DNA of 47,135 nt from NCBI GenBank assembly GCA_902774245.1, contig CACYHQ010000016.1:1-47135 (forward strand), given 5' to 3'. The notes under the pieces were generated by a model, which saw nothing but the letters and a program-made list of their open reading frames with translations, was not told where the DNA came from and did not search any database. Origin of the DNA: an uncultured bacterium. Its GTDB lineage: Bacteria; Verrucomicrobiota; Lentisphaeria; Victivallales; UBA1829. Shown piece after piece: positions 1 to 7,710 of the stretch. The position numbers were made by a program, and so were the translations under genes. How positions within the stretch are numbered: the first letter of the stretch is position 1; every line of letters begins with the position of its first letter.

Positions 1-244
1 TGTTGATTGTGACGGAGGCGTTCGACAAATCTACCTTCGTGGAATCGATAGAAGTAATCTGCTTTGTGGGACCGTCCGCGAAATTGTTCGTGTCGGAGTT
101 GATTGCTCCGGCTTGGGTGATGGTCTGCGGAAATTCGGTGCGCTGAAGGCAGATTCCGCCGTCGGTGACGGTGAGTCCGGCGTAGGCAGCCATGCTGGGT
201 TCTTCGATGGAGCCGAGTTCACGGTCAGAAATGTATTCGATCAT
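1..244 (-). CDS. Start of a large candidate type I secreted protein (partial)
   Basis: An open frame on the minus strand starts at the ATG at 244 (MIEYISDRELGSIEEPSMAA...) and stays open to the left edge, giving 81 codons. GGAGAGAAGGAGAG lies just upstream of the start, and a strong promoter sits at 351-378. The visible part has no Sec signal peptide or membrane segment and is rich in Thr, Ser, Asn, Asp and Gly, including a stretch of the type TITQAGAINSDTNNF, as in beta-rich surface proteins. It lies directly downstream of hlyD and the ABC exporter on the same strand but has its own promoter and a terminator before it. I infer that it is a cargo of that exporter. No family can be named from this fragment. 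Confidence 0.7.
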   Translation of the reverse strand, partial: MIEYISDRELGSIEEPSMAAYAGLTVTDGGICLQRTEFPQTITQAGAINSDTNNFADGPTKQITSIDSTKVDLSNASVTIN

Positions 245-350
245 GATCAGTCTCTCCTTCTCTCCGGTTGAACGGGGAATGAGTCGTTTGTTTCCGCGCA
301 CGCCCCGTTTTGAGCGGGACGGCGCGTTTTTTCCTGATATATCAATATAC

Positions 351-378
351 AATATATCCCCCTGCAAACGAAAGTCAA
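351..378 (-). promoter_or_regulatory. Promoter of the partial cargo gene
   Basis: On the minus strand, TTGACT (-35, 373-378), a 16-bp spacer and TATATT (-10, 351-356). It gives the cargo gene transcription independent of the exporter operon. Confidence 0.7.
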
Positions 379-497
379 GAGAAAAAAGAAGATTTTTATA
401 ACTTTCTTTCGTTGCCATCGAACAATTGTATGCCGGTTCGAGGGCGTCTCCGCCCATTTTATCCCGTCATCCGTGGCAGGCGTCCTGCAATCATCCC

Positions 498-540
498 AAA
501 AGAAACCGCCGCCCCCGGTTTGCGGAAGCGGCGGAAAAAA
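498..540 (-). terminator. Rho-independent terminator after hlyD
   Basis: Read on the minus strand, CCGCCGC (534-528) pairs with GCGGCGG (512-506) around a 15-nt loop and is followed by TTTCTTTT. It lies about 50 nt past the hlyD stop. Confidence 0.7.
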
Positions 541-588
541 CGGCGAACGATTTTTGAGGTGCGTCCGCCGGATATGTGCCGGAGCGTG

Positions 589-1995
589 TTACGGCTCGCG
601 GATGGATTCGTCAAGGGCCTTGACGAACGGGTTGATGATGTAGTTGATGACGGTGCGGTCGCCGACCTTGATTTCGGCGTTGACGGTCATGCCGGGACGG
701 ATCTTCGCGCCCTTGGCCCAGCCGCGGAAATCGCCGGGTTCGAGGAGGATGCGCGCCTGATAGGTCGCGCCGCGCGCCATCTTGCTGAGGCGTCCGCCAG
801 CGTCGCTCGTCATGCTTTCCTCTGTCATCATCCGTTCGTTGCCGGTGAATGCGTCTTCGGAGATGTAGGTGATCTTGCCGGTGCGCGTGCCGCACTGCTG
901 GAAGGGATAGGTGTCGAACTTGACGCGGCATGTCTGGCCGACGCGGACCCAGCTGATGTCCTTGGCCGGGATGTAGACTTCGACTTCGATCTTGTCTTCG
1001 AGCGGGATCAGGGTGATCAGGGATTCGGCCTCGCGGACCGCGGAGCCTTCCTGGAACGGGGCGATCTCGTGAACGACGGCATCGCACGGGGCGCGGAGCT
1101 CGGTGTATTCGACCATCTGCTTCGTCTGGACCTGCTGCTGTTCGAGCGAGCTGATGTTGCGGTCGACCTCGACGAGCTCCTCGTAGATCTGGCGGCGCCA
1201 GTCGCTGATGAAGGAGTCGCGTTCGGCATTGACCGACTTGATGGCCTGTTCGTTCTCGACGATGGAGACTTTCTGCTGGTCGACGGAGATGGCGGTCTCG
1301 ATGACCTGGACCTGGATGTTCAGGTAGTCGCGGAGACTGACCACGCGGGAGTCCTCGAAGCCCTTCATCATGTCCTCGATCTCGTCGAGCTTGCCCTTGC
1401 GGGCCTCGAACTTCTCCATGGAGACATGGAGCTGTTCCAGCGTCTTCTTATAACGCGCCAGCGTGGCGTCGTAGGAGAGGAGCTTGCCGTTGTAGGAGTT
1501 CTTGCGCGCCTCGAAAGCGTTGTGCTGGAGAATCTCGAACGTGTTCGGGTTCGCGGGGAGCGGGAACGGCTTGTCGTAGCCTTCGATCTCCGCCTTGAGG
1601 CGGTCGCGGTGCGCCCGGAACGCCTTGAGCTGTTCCGTGATGCGTTCCATCTCGGCCTTGTTGTTTGTCTGGTCGAAGCTGAAGAGCAGGTCGCCTTCCT
1701 TCACTTCCTGGCCGGTGCGGACATGCACTTTTTCGATGGTGGCGCGTTCGAAGGGCTTCATGACGATGTTCGGGCGCTCGGTGACGATCTTGCCGGGCGC
1801 GACGACGACCTTGTCGACGTGGGCGTAGCAGGCCCAGACGATGAAGCCGATGACGAGGGCGATGATGATATACCAGATGATGTGGAGCGGAACCGGAGGC
1901 GCGTGGGTCTCCAGCATGATGGCATCAGGCTGGAAATCCTGCGCGGATTTCATGCTCTTGACGGGCAGATTGGTATTCGGATTGTTATTGCTCAT
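589..1995 (-). CDS. HlyD-family periplasmic adaptor of a type I secretion system
   Basis: This 468-residue protein has the HlyD/LapC-type layout. A cytoplasmic N-terminus of about 37 residues is followed by one inner-membrane helix (about 38-57). Next comes the first half of a lipoyl-like domain (KPFERATIEKVHVRTGQEV, about 80-98), then a long coiled coil (about 112-290) rich in Glu, Lys and Gln. The second lipoyl half begins at ELRAPCDAVV, and a beta-barrel region contains VGQTCRVKFDTYPF. The family links an inner-membrane ABC exporter to an outer-membrane TolC-type channel; no TolC gene is in the window. The ATG overlaps the 3' end of the ABC gene by 11 nt, so the two are almost certainly cotranslated. 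It has the family's usual length and looks intact. Confidence 0.93.
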   Translation of the reverse strand: MSNNNPNTNLPVKSMKSAQDFQPDAIMLETHAPPVPLHIIWYIIIALVIGFIVWACYAHVDKVVVAPGKIVTERPNIVMKPFERATIEKVHVRTGQEVKEGDLLFSFDQTNNKAEMERITEQLKAFRAHRDRLKAEIEGYDKPFPLPANPNTFEILQHNAFEARKNSYNGKLLSYDATLARYKKTLEQLHVSMEKFEARKGKLDEIEDMMKGFEDSRVVSLRDYLNIQVQVIETAISVDQQKVSIVENEQAIKSVNAERDSFISDWRRQIYEELVEVDRNISSLEQQQVQTKQMVEYTELRAPCDAVVHEIAPFQEGSAVREAESLITLIPLEDKIEVEVYIPAKDISWVRVGQTCRVKFDTYPFQQCGTRTGKITYISEDAFTGNERMMTEESMTSDAGGRLSKMARGATYQARILLEPGDFRGWAKGAKIRPGMTVNAEIKVGDRTVINYIINPFVKALDESIREP

Positions 1996-3760
1996 CTTCG
2001 TTAAACCCCATTTGCTGTTTCCAGAATTCGGCGTAGATGCCGCCCTGTTCGATCAGTTCCTTGTGCGTGCCCTGTTCGATCAGGTCGCCGTGGTCCATGA
2101 CCACGATCCTGTCGGCGCGGCAGAGGACGGAGAGGCGGTGGGAAATGATGAACACCGTACGGTTTCTGGCGATCATGTTCAGGTTCTTCCGGACCATGGT
2201 CTCGCTTTCCGGGTCGAGGGCGCTGGTGGCTTCGTCGAAAATGAGGAAGCGCGGGTTCGGGAGAAGCGCACGCGCGATGGCGAGGCGCTGGCGCTGACCG
2301 CCGGAGAGGTTGGAGGCGTTTTCCTCGAGGAGGGAGTCGTAACCGCGGCTCATCTTCTGGATGAACTCGTCGGCGCCCGCGAGACGCGCGGCGTAGATGA
2401 TCTCCTCCATGGTGGCGTCCTTCTTCGTAAGGGACAGGTTCTCGCGGACGGTGCCGTAGAAGAAGTAGTTGTCCTGAAGCACGATACCGATGGCGGAGCG
2501 GAGCGACGCGCGGTCGATTTCGCGGATGTCGATGCCGTCGTACTTGATGATGCCGGTCTGGAGCGGATACAGGCCCTGGATGAGCTTGGTGAGCGTGGTC
2601 TTGCCGGAACCGGAGCGTCCGACGAGGCCGATGGTGGAACCGGGCGAGATATGGAGGTTGAAGTCCTTGATGACCATCGGGGTGTCCGGGGAGTACCGGA
2701 AGTTCACGTTCTCGATGGAGAGCTCGCCCTGGAGCTGGTGGTGGAGGGAGCCGCCGACCTGCTCCTGCGGGCAGTTCATGACGACGCCGAGCATGCGGAC
2801 GGAGAGGAGAGTCTGCTGGTATTCGTGGACGAGGCCGACGATGTGGACCAGCGGGCCGGTGACGCGTCCGGAGAGCATCTGGAAGGCGATGAGCTTGCCG
2901 ACGGTGAGGTTGCCGTCGAAGACAGCGAGCGCGCCGATCCAGATGATGGCGATGAACATGAGCTTTTCGATCAGGCCGGAGAGCGTCTTGGCCGTGATGG
3001 AGATCTGCGCCACGCGGAAATAGCGCGTGATCGCGAAGGCCGCCGTGTCGTTCCACTTGCGCTGCTGCGTGGGCTCGAGCGCGAGGGACTTCACGGTGCG
3101 GATGCCGTGGATGGTCTCCACCAGCATCGCCTGGCGCTTGCCTTCCGCCATGTACAGCTCCTCGAGGCGGTGCTGGAACGGCTTGATGAGGAGCGCGATG
3201 ACCAGCGCCATCATGAATGTGAAGAGCAGCACGACGCCGGTGAGGACCGGGCTGTAGATGAAGAGGAACGGCAGGAAGACCACGAGGGAGAGGAGCTCCA
3301 GCGCGGTGTAGAACAGGCTGCCGGACAGGAACGAACGGATGCGCTCGGTCTGCTGCATGTGCTTGATGAGCACGCCGGACGAGATGCGTTCGTAGAAGTC
3401 GACCGGGAGGCTGAGCAAACGCGCGAAGGTCTTCACTGCCAGGCGGATGTCGATGCGGTTCGTGGCGTACAGCAGGAAGTATTTTTCGAGGTACTCCAGG
3501 ATGGCGTTGACGCAGAGCATGATCGTGACGCCGATGCCGATGGTCATGAGCGTGATCTCGCCTTCGTTCACGAGCACCTTGTCGACGACGATCTGGAAGA
3601 ACAGCGGGACGACCAGGCCGATGGCGCTGATGGCCAGAATGGCGATGGCGACCTGCACCAGCAGAGTCCTCTGGCGGAAGAATTCCGGGATGAACCAGCG
3701 GAGACGAGCGAGTAGTGCTTCTTCACGAGGACGACGCGGTTGGAGTATTTCTCCTCCCAC
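1985..3760 (-). CDS. HlyB-type ABC exporter: membrane domain and ATPase
   Basis: This is the membrane and ATPase part of a type I secretion ABC transporter. Six predicted helices begin around FRQRTLLVQVAIAILAIS, with the family hallmark VPLFFQIVVDKVLVNEG. The C-terminal ATPase has Walker A (GLVGRSGSGKTTL), Q-loop (VLQDNYFF), signature (LSGGQRQRLAIARALL), Walker B (FLIFDEATSALD) and H-loop (IISHRL). The frame opens at a GTG at 3760, but its first 15 or so residues overlap, in another frame, the end of the C39-like ORF. Homology passes smoothly from that ORF to this one if one base is restored near 3711-3716. The likely intact product would run 4695-1985, about 900 residues. A separately translated protein starting at the GTG (AGGGAAGA upstream) is the alternative. 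Confidence 0.9.
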   Translation of the reverse strand: MGGEILQPRRPREEALLARLRWFIPEFFRQRTLLVQVAIAILAISAIGLVVPLFFQIVVDKVLVNEGEITLMTIGIGVTIMLCVNAILEYLEKYFLLYATNRIDIRLAVKTFARLLSLPVDFYERISSGVLIKHMQQTERIRSFLSGSLFYTALELLSLVVFLPFLFIYSPVLTGVVLLFTFMMALVIALLIKPFQHRLEELYMAEGKRQAMLVETIHGIRTVKSLALEPTQQRKWNDTAAFAITRYFRVAQISITAKTLSGLIEKLMFIAIIWIGALAVFDGNLTVGKLIAFQMLSGRVTGPLVHIVGLVHEYQQTLLSVRMLGVVMNCPQEQVGGSLHHQLQGELSIENVNFRYSPDTPMVIKDFNLHISPGSTIGLVGRSGSGKTTLTKLIQGLYPLQTGIIKYDGIDIREIDRASLRSAIGIVLQDNYFFYGTVRENLSLTKKDATMEEIIYAARLAGADEFIQKMSRGYDSLLEENASNLSGGQRQRLAIARALLPNPRFLIFDEATSALDPESETMVRKNLNMIARNRTVFIISHRLSVLCRADRIVVMDHGDLIEQGTHKELIEQGGIYAEFWKQQMGFNEDEQ

Positions 3761-4695
3761 TCTTCCCTGTTGATGAACACGACGCTCGGACGGTGGCCGT
3801 CGGCCACGTAGGGATCCCAGATGGCGGCCTGCTGGACCATCTTCGGCTTGTCTTCGGCGGGAGCCTCCTCCTTCGCCTCTTCAGGCTCGGGGTCGGCGCC
3901 GGGAACGACCTCCTCGGACTGCTTGAGCAAGGCCTCGGTCGTGAGCTTCGGCTTGCTGTCTTCCTCGTTTTTCGGATAGGCGACGCTTTCGGGGACTTCG
4001 CGCACGCCGCAGAGCACGGCGAAACGTCCGTCCTTCTTGATTGCCATGCAGGGGAACGCCGCGCCGATCTTCGGGATTCTGTCCCACTTGACGCGGATTT
4101 CCTTCGTCTTGTAGTCGAGGTCGTCGGCGATCTTGCCGAGGAGGCGGATGGACGGCTCGTCCTCGGAGATCGCGTATTCGTGCATCAGGCGGCCGACGTC
4201 GGTGTCGTCGCCGTAATGCTTCACGATGGAGGCGAGGCAGTAGAGGGAGGTCTGCTTGCCGTCGACCGAGCAGCCGCGCATCTCCATGCGGATGAAGACG
4301 GCCTTGCCCGCCCAGGATTTGAGGAGCTGGTCCTTCTGGAGGAACAGCATCTTGCCCTGGACCTTGGTCAGCGGATCAAAGACGGCGTAGCGTTCCTGCT
4401 GGACGCCGCCCTGCAGGAGCTTGCGGATGCCGAGATAGAGCACCCAGTTGCCGTTGTTGAGCTGAAGGAAGATCGGCGCGCCGAAGAAGGAGGCGAGTTC
4501 CTCGATGGTGACGTCGCCGCGGCTTTCGGGCGCGAGCCGTAACTTGTTCGCAAGCTTCAGACAGAGTTCGAGGGGATCTTCGACGTTTTCGAGCGCGGAC
4601 AGGAAGGCGTTGAGGTCGCCCGCCTGCGGCATCATCTTGATGATCTCCTGGAAACACAGCAGAAGTGAATTTCTGTTGTTGGGATTTTGACTCAT
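3568..4695 (-). CDS. Degenerate C39-like N-terminal region of the ABC exporter (frameshifted)
   Basis: ATG at 4695 (MSQNPNNRNS) with GGAAA upstream. The first half (to about residue 140) resembles the C-terminal half of a C39 domain: PIFLQLNNGNWVLYLG, YAVFDPLT, LLKSWAGKAVFIRM. A second, fuller C39-like domain follows (KQTSLYCLASIVKHYG onward). In it the catalytic Cys position is Thr and the His of the HFVVL motif is replaced (GRFAVLCGV), while the Asp-Pro near the end is kept (AAIWDPY). The domain should therefore not cut leader peptides but act as a substrate dock, as the C39-like domain of HlyB does. An acidic insert (EEDSKPK to EEAKEEAPAEDKPK) splits it. After VVLVKKHY the frame turns into Ser/Arg-rich shadow sequence down to 3568, so the real coding part ends near 3711. 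Confidence 0.75.
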   Translation of the reverse strand: MSQNPNNRNSLLLCFQEIIKMMPQAGDLNAFLSALENVEDPLELCLKLANKLRLAPESRGDVTIEELASFFGAPIFLQLNNGNWVLYLGIRKLLQGGVQQERYAVFDPLTKVQGKMLFLQKDQLLKSWAGKAVFIRMEMRGCSVDGKQTSLYCLASIVKHYGDDTDVGRLMHEYAISEDEPSIRLLGKIADDLDYKTKEIRVKWDRIPKIGAAFPCMAIKKDGRFAVLCGVREVPESVAYPKNEEDSKPKLTTEALLKQSEEVVPGADPEPEEAKEEAPAEDKPKMVQQAAIWDPYVADGHRPSVVFINREEWEEKYSNRVVLVKKHYSLVSAGSSRNSSARGLCWCRSPSPFWPSAPSAWSSRCSSRSSSTRCS

Positions 4696-4747
4696 GAGAT
4701 TTCCATATTGGTTATGAATCGTACAAAAATTGGCTCCGAATTGCACT

Positions 4748-4776
4748 AATATAGCACCATTATGCGGGCTTGTCAA
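4748..4776 (-). promoter_or_regulatory. Promoter of the type I secretion operon
   Basis: Minus strand: TTGACA (4771-4776), a 17-bp spacer and TATATT (4748-4753), about 50 nt ahead of the ATG at 4695. Near-consensus sigma-70 type. It also argues against the upstream in-frame ATG at 4776. Confidence 0.8.
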
Positions 4777-4877
4777 GCATGCCGGACCAAAGAATTACTA
4801 TAATTTACTAAAAGCGCGTCTGAAAAGACGGCGGATTGGGCGCTTCGCGGCGGGCGTCGCAGAAGGAAATGATCCGT

Positions 4878-5642
4878 TCATTTCGTGCCGAACGGGTCCA
4901 ACAGCAGCATGGACAAATTGTAAAGCCCGTGAACGACGGTCGCGGCGGCGAACCACGGGAACGCGTCGGACAGCCTGAACGGACGTTCTTTTGCAAGGCT
5001 TTCCCGCCACACGCGCCGGAGCCCCATGGAGGAAATTACGGTGCAGAGGATATGCAATGCCGTGCAGATGGTCCAGCGGAACGCCATGACAGATGCCAGT
5101 TCCTCCGGCTGGAGTTTCCTCAGGTAGATGTGCTGGTAGATGAGATTTTCCAGAATGCTGAAAACCAGGCCGCCCAGCGCCCCCGACAGGAAGAACTGCC
5201 AGTCATACCGGATCGAACCGCGCATCTTTTCCAGCTGGAAGACCGCGCCGCTCTGCTTCAGCGTTTCCTCGGTAAACGGACCGAGAACGACGAGGACGGC
5301 CGCCCCGAGCACGAGCCCGAACCCCAGCGAGGAACTGAGTGTGTCCAGAAATACGGCCGGGACGGCAAAAAGTCCGCCCGCGATGCCGGCCAGGATCGAA
5401 AGAAACGGGGCAACGGAAGCCGGATAACGTTCCTGCTCCATGCGGATCAGTTCCCGGTATTCCGGGGAGTTGCCGTTTCCCACGCCGGGCTCGAAGGCCG
5501 CGGAGGAGTAATAGCATGTCCCGGAGTCCGTTTCCTTTTCCGGTGGCGCGGGCAAATCTTCGACGTGCGACTGCTCCCGGTTCAATTCCGGGTGCAGCGC
5601 GACTTCGTCTTCCACCGAGAAGAGTTTGTCCTGTTTTTTCAT
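4878..5642 (-). CDS. PrsW-like intramembrane protease family protein
   Basis: A 254-residue membrane protein. A soluble N-terminal part (about 1-75, with a Pro/Glu-rich stretch) precedes several hydrophobic segments. It shows the PrsW family signatures: FTEETLK (about 123-129), a Glu-Asn in VFSILENLIY (about 165), a lone His (about 197) and HGLYN (about 238-242). In the family the Glu pair and the His residues are the proposed metal or active-site residues; PrsW of Bacillus cleaves an anti-sigma factor. The substrate here is unknown. The ATG overlaps the stop of the upstream YbjQ-family gene by 4 nt (ATGA), so the three genes form an operon. Open frame continues upstream of this start, but that part is the shadow of the upstream gene. 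Confidence 0.82.
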   Translation of the reverse strand: MKKQDKLFSVEDEVALHPELNREQSHVEDLPAPPEKETDSGTCYYSSAAFEPGVGNGNSPEYRELIRMEQERYPASVAPFLSILAGIAGGLFAVPAVFLDTLSSSLGFGLVLGAAVLVVLGPFTEETLKQSGAVFQLEKMRGSIRYDWQFFLSGALGGLVFSILENLIYQHIYLRKLQPEELASVMAFRWTICTALHILCTVISSMGLRRVWRESLAKERPFRLSDAFPWFAAATVVHGLYNLSMLLLDPFGTK

Positions 5643-6121
5643 AAAACGAGTCTTTTGACCGCCGTCCCGTAGGCGATCAGCTCCACGCCTCCGGAACTCT
5701 TTCTCTTCTCGCCGGAATTGACGGTGGACGTTTCGAAGCGGACGTTGTAGACCGCATCCGCGCCCTGCTGTTCCGCGTCCTGAAGCATACGGACCAGCGC
5801 GATGCGCCGTGCGTCGGAGCACATGCCGGTGTAGCCTTTCATCTCGCCGCCGAAAAGATGTTTGAAGGAGGAAATGAAGGAGATAAAATAGTTTGTGGCG
5901 ATCACCACGGACCCCGTTACCAGGGCCGGGTCGCAATAGGCCTCGTCGGGGAACCGTTTCAGGTTCGTCATCGGGATTTTCTCCCTGAAATACGCTTCCT
6001 GTTCCGAAAGGTATTTCCTGCGCGCCCTGATGATCTGGTGCTGGGTCGCCCATGTGGCGATGAGAAGTGTGACCGGCACGCCGACATTGAAAGCGAGTGA
6101 AAAGATGTCTTTCGTCTCCAT
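5639..6121 (-). CDS. YbjQ/UPF0145 family protein with N-terminal membrane anchor
   Basis: 160 residues. An N-terminal hydrophobic helix (about 10-24, VGVPVTLLIATWATQ) and a basic, helical linker lead into a YbjQ-like domain. Conserved features are TGSVVIATNYF, LFGGEMKGYTGMCSDARRIAL, GADAVYNVRFETSTV and VELIAYGTAV. YbjQ proteins are small pentameric proteins of unknown function. The membrane anchor is an addition to the usual domain of about 105 residues. It lies 2 nt downstream of a second, soluble YbjQ gene and overlaps the PrsW-like gene, which suggests a membrane-associated complex; that is inference. Confidence 0.85.
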   Translation of the reverse strand: METKDIFSLAFNVGVPVTLLIATWATQHQIIRARRKYLSEQEAYFREKIPMTNLKRFPDEAYCDPALVTGSVVIATNYFISFISSFKHLFGGEMKGYTGMCSDARRIALVRMLQDAEQQGADAVYNVRFETSTVNSGEKRKSSGGVELIAYGTAVKRLVL

Positions 6122-6123
6122 GG

Positions 6124-6462
6124 TCAGGACTCCGGCCGGGCGTCCTCGGGAACGGCGATCACGGCGGTGCCGTAGGCATAAAGCTCGGCCGCGCCCGCGG
6201 TGATGCTGCTGGTGGCGAACCGGACGTTGACGATGGCGTTGGCGTGAAGCTCCTCGGCCTGGGCGATCATGCGCGCCACAGCCTCGCGGCGGGATTCCAC
6301 CAGAAGCTCCGTGTAGCCGCTGAGCTCGCCGCCCACAAGGTTTTTGAGGGACGCCGCGATGTCCCGGCCCACATGCTTCGCTCGCACGGTGTTACCCTGG
6401 ACTAGACCTTTGAGCTCGACGATTTTCATGCCGGGGATGGTTTCGGTATTGACAACGATCAT
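6124..6462 (-). CDS. YbjQ/UPF0145 family protein
   Basis: 112 residues, a complete YbjQ (UPF0145, DUF74) protein. It starts MIVVNTETIPGMKIVELKGLV, the typical opening of the family, followed by GGELSGYTELLVESRREAVARM, NAIVNVRFATSSI and AELYAYGTAVIA. The ATG follows AGGAGAATAACAA. It is the first gene of a three-gene operon with an anchored paralogue and a PrsW-like protease. The biochemical function of the family is not established. Confidence 0.92.
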   Translation of the reverse strand: MIVVNTETIPGMKIVELKGLVQGNTVRAKHVGRDIAASLKNLVGGELSGYTELLVESRREAVARMIAQAEELHANAIVNVRFATSSITAGAAELYAYGTAVIAVPEDARPES

Positions 6463-6535
6463 TTGTTATTCTCCTGGAAGATGATTTCGGGGGGAAAATG
6501 GATCCGTTTTTGACGGAATCAGGATTTATCTTTTT

Positions 6536-6563
6536 AATATAATTCACAAAAAAACATTATCAA
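6536..6563 (-). promoter_or_regulatory. Promoter of the YbjQ-PrsW operon
   Basis: Minus strand: TTGATA (6558-6563), a 16-bp spacer and TATATT (6536-6541), about 70 nt ahead of the first ATG. Confidence 0.65.
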
Positions 6564-6625
6564 GTCCAAATCACGTGAAAGATGTTTATTTGCTAAATAT
6601 AGCAGAAACGAGCAGAAAAAAGAGA

Positions 6626-6664
6626 CGAAAAACGCCGCAGGGAAAACGTATCCCGTGCGGCGGA
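6626..6664 (-). terminator. Terminator of the sugar ABC importer operon
   Basis: Minus strand: CGCCGCACGGGA (6662-6651) pairs with TCCCTGCGGCG (6643-6633), with one bulge, and is followed by TTTTTC. It lies about 40 nt after the permease stop. Confidence 0.8.
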
Positions 6665-6701
6665 AATTGAGTGGAAAAAGAATGGCTTCCTCTGACCCGA
6701 A

Positions 6702-7685
6702 TCAGGTGGCTTTCCGGCGGGTCGCGATCTGGTCGGCGGTCACGGCCACGATGATGATGAGGCCGATCACGACGAGCTGGACGTTCGTGGAGATGTCGAG
6801 CAGGGTAAGCCCGTTGCGGAGGAAGCTGATGAGCAGCGTGCCGATGACGGTGCCCATCATGGTGCCGCGTCCGCCGGAGGGGGCGCAGCCGCCGATGATG
6901 CAGGCGGCGATGATGTCGAGTTCGAGCGAGATGCCGGCGGTGGGCTGGGCCGTGCTGGCTCGGGCGACGGTGATCATGGATGCGAGGCCGACGAGCGCGC
7001 CGGTGAGGGTGTAGATCCAGACGATCGTCTTGTTCACGTTGATGCCGGCGTGGAATGCGGTCTGGACGTTGGATCCGATGGCGTAGGTGTAGCGCCCGAA
7101 CCGTGTGTGCTTGAGCAGGAACCAGAAGGCGATCATGACGATGACGAGCAGGATCACGGAGGAGGGGATGCCCGCCACGCGGCCGGTGTCAAGCCAGCTG
7201 TAGTCGGAGACGGCGAAGGGCTTGCCCGCGTTCATGATGTAGGAGATACCGCGGAAGATACTCATGGTGCCGAGCGTGACGATGAACGGCGCGAGCTTCA
7301 GTTTCGTGATCAGCATGCCGTTGGCGAAGCCGCAGAGCGCGCCTGCGAGGATGCTGATGAGCGTACCGGCGATCATGGCGAGAAGACTCAGATGGATGTA
7401 CGTGCCGGACGAGATGTCCGCCCAGTTGCCGCCGGAGAAGAACAGCATGGACGCCGCGCCGATCATGCCGCACATGGCGAGCATGGAGCCGACCGAGAGG
7501 TCGATGCCGCCGGTGATGATGATGTAGGTCATGCCGGCCGCCATGATGCCGTTGATGGAGGAACGGCAGAGGACGTTGACGAGGTTGCGCGTGGAAAGGA
7601 AATTGTCCGGCTCCAGGAACGTGCAGAGGGAGATGATGAAGATGAGGGAGCAGAACGGAAGCAGTTGTTTGGCGAAGCGGTTCAT
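6702..7685 (-). CDS. Sugar ABC transporter permease (RbsC/XylH family)
   Basis: 327 residues, a carbohydrate uptake transporter-2 permease that forms the inner-membrane channel of the importer. It has about 8-10 hydrophobic segments. Family motifs are MAAGMTYIIITGGIDLSVGSML, GFANGMLITKLKLAPFIVTLGTM and IYTLTGALVGLASMI. The loop that contacts the ATPase reads GGCAPSGGRGTMMGT, where most relatives have GGTSLSGGRG. AGGAG precedes the ATG at 7685. It is the last gene of the operon binding protein-ATPase-permease and is followed by a terminator. The family imports ribose, xylose, galactose and similar sugars; the substrate cannot be read from the sequence. Confidence 0.93.
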   Translation of the reverse strand: MNRFAKQLLPFCSLIFIISLCTFLEPDNFLSTRNLVNVLCRSSINGIMAAGMTYIIITGGIDLSVGSMLAMCGMIGAASMLFFSGGNWADISSGTYIHLSLLAMIAGTLISILAGALCGFANGMLITKLKLAPFIVTLGTMSIFRGISYIMNAGKPFAVSDYSWLDTGRVAGIPSSVILLVIVMIAFWFLLKHTRFGRYTYAIGSNVQTAFHAGINVNKTIVWIYTLTGALVGLASMITVARASTAQPTAGISLELDIIAACIIGGCAPSGGRGTMMGTVIGTLLISFLRNGLTLLDISTNVQLVVIGLIIIVAVTADQIATRRKAT

Positions 7686-7710
7686 ATGGATAATACTCCT
7701 GAGTTGAGTG

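Larger units (their letters stand above)
245..588. other. Intergenic region between hlyD and the partial cargo gene
   Basis: This 344-base gap holds the hlyD terminator (498-540) and the promoter of the downstream cargo gene (351-378), with a leader of roughly 100 nt. I see no further gene in it. Confidence 0.6.

Noticed and set aside
3700..3762. Programmed -1 ribosomal frameshifting in the exporter gene
   Set aside because: No slippery heptamer or obvious downstream stem-loop at the junction; an indel is simpler.
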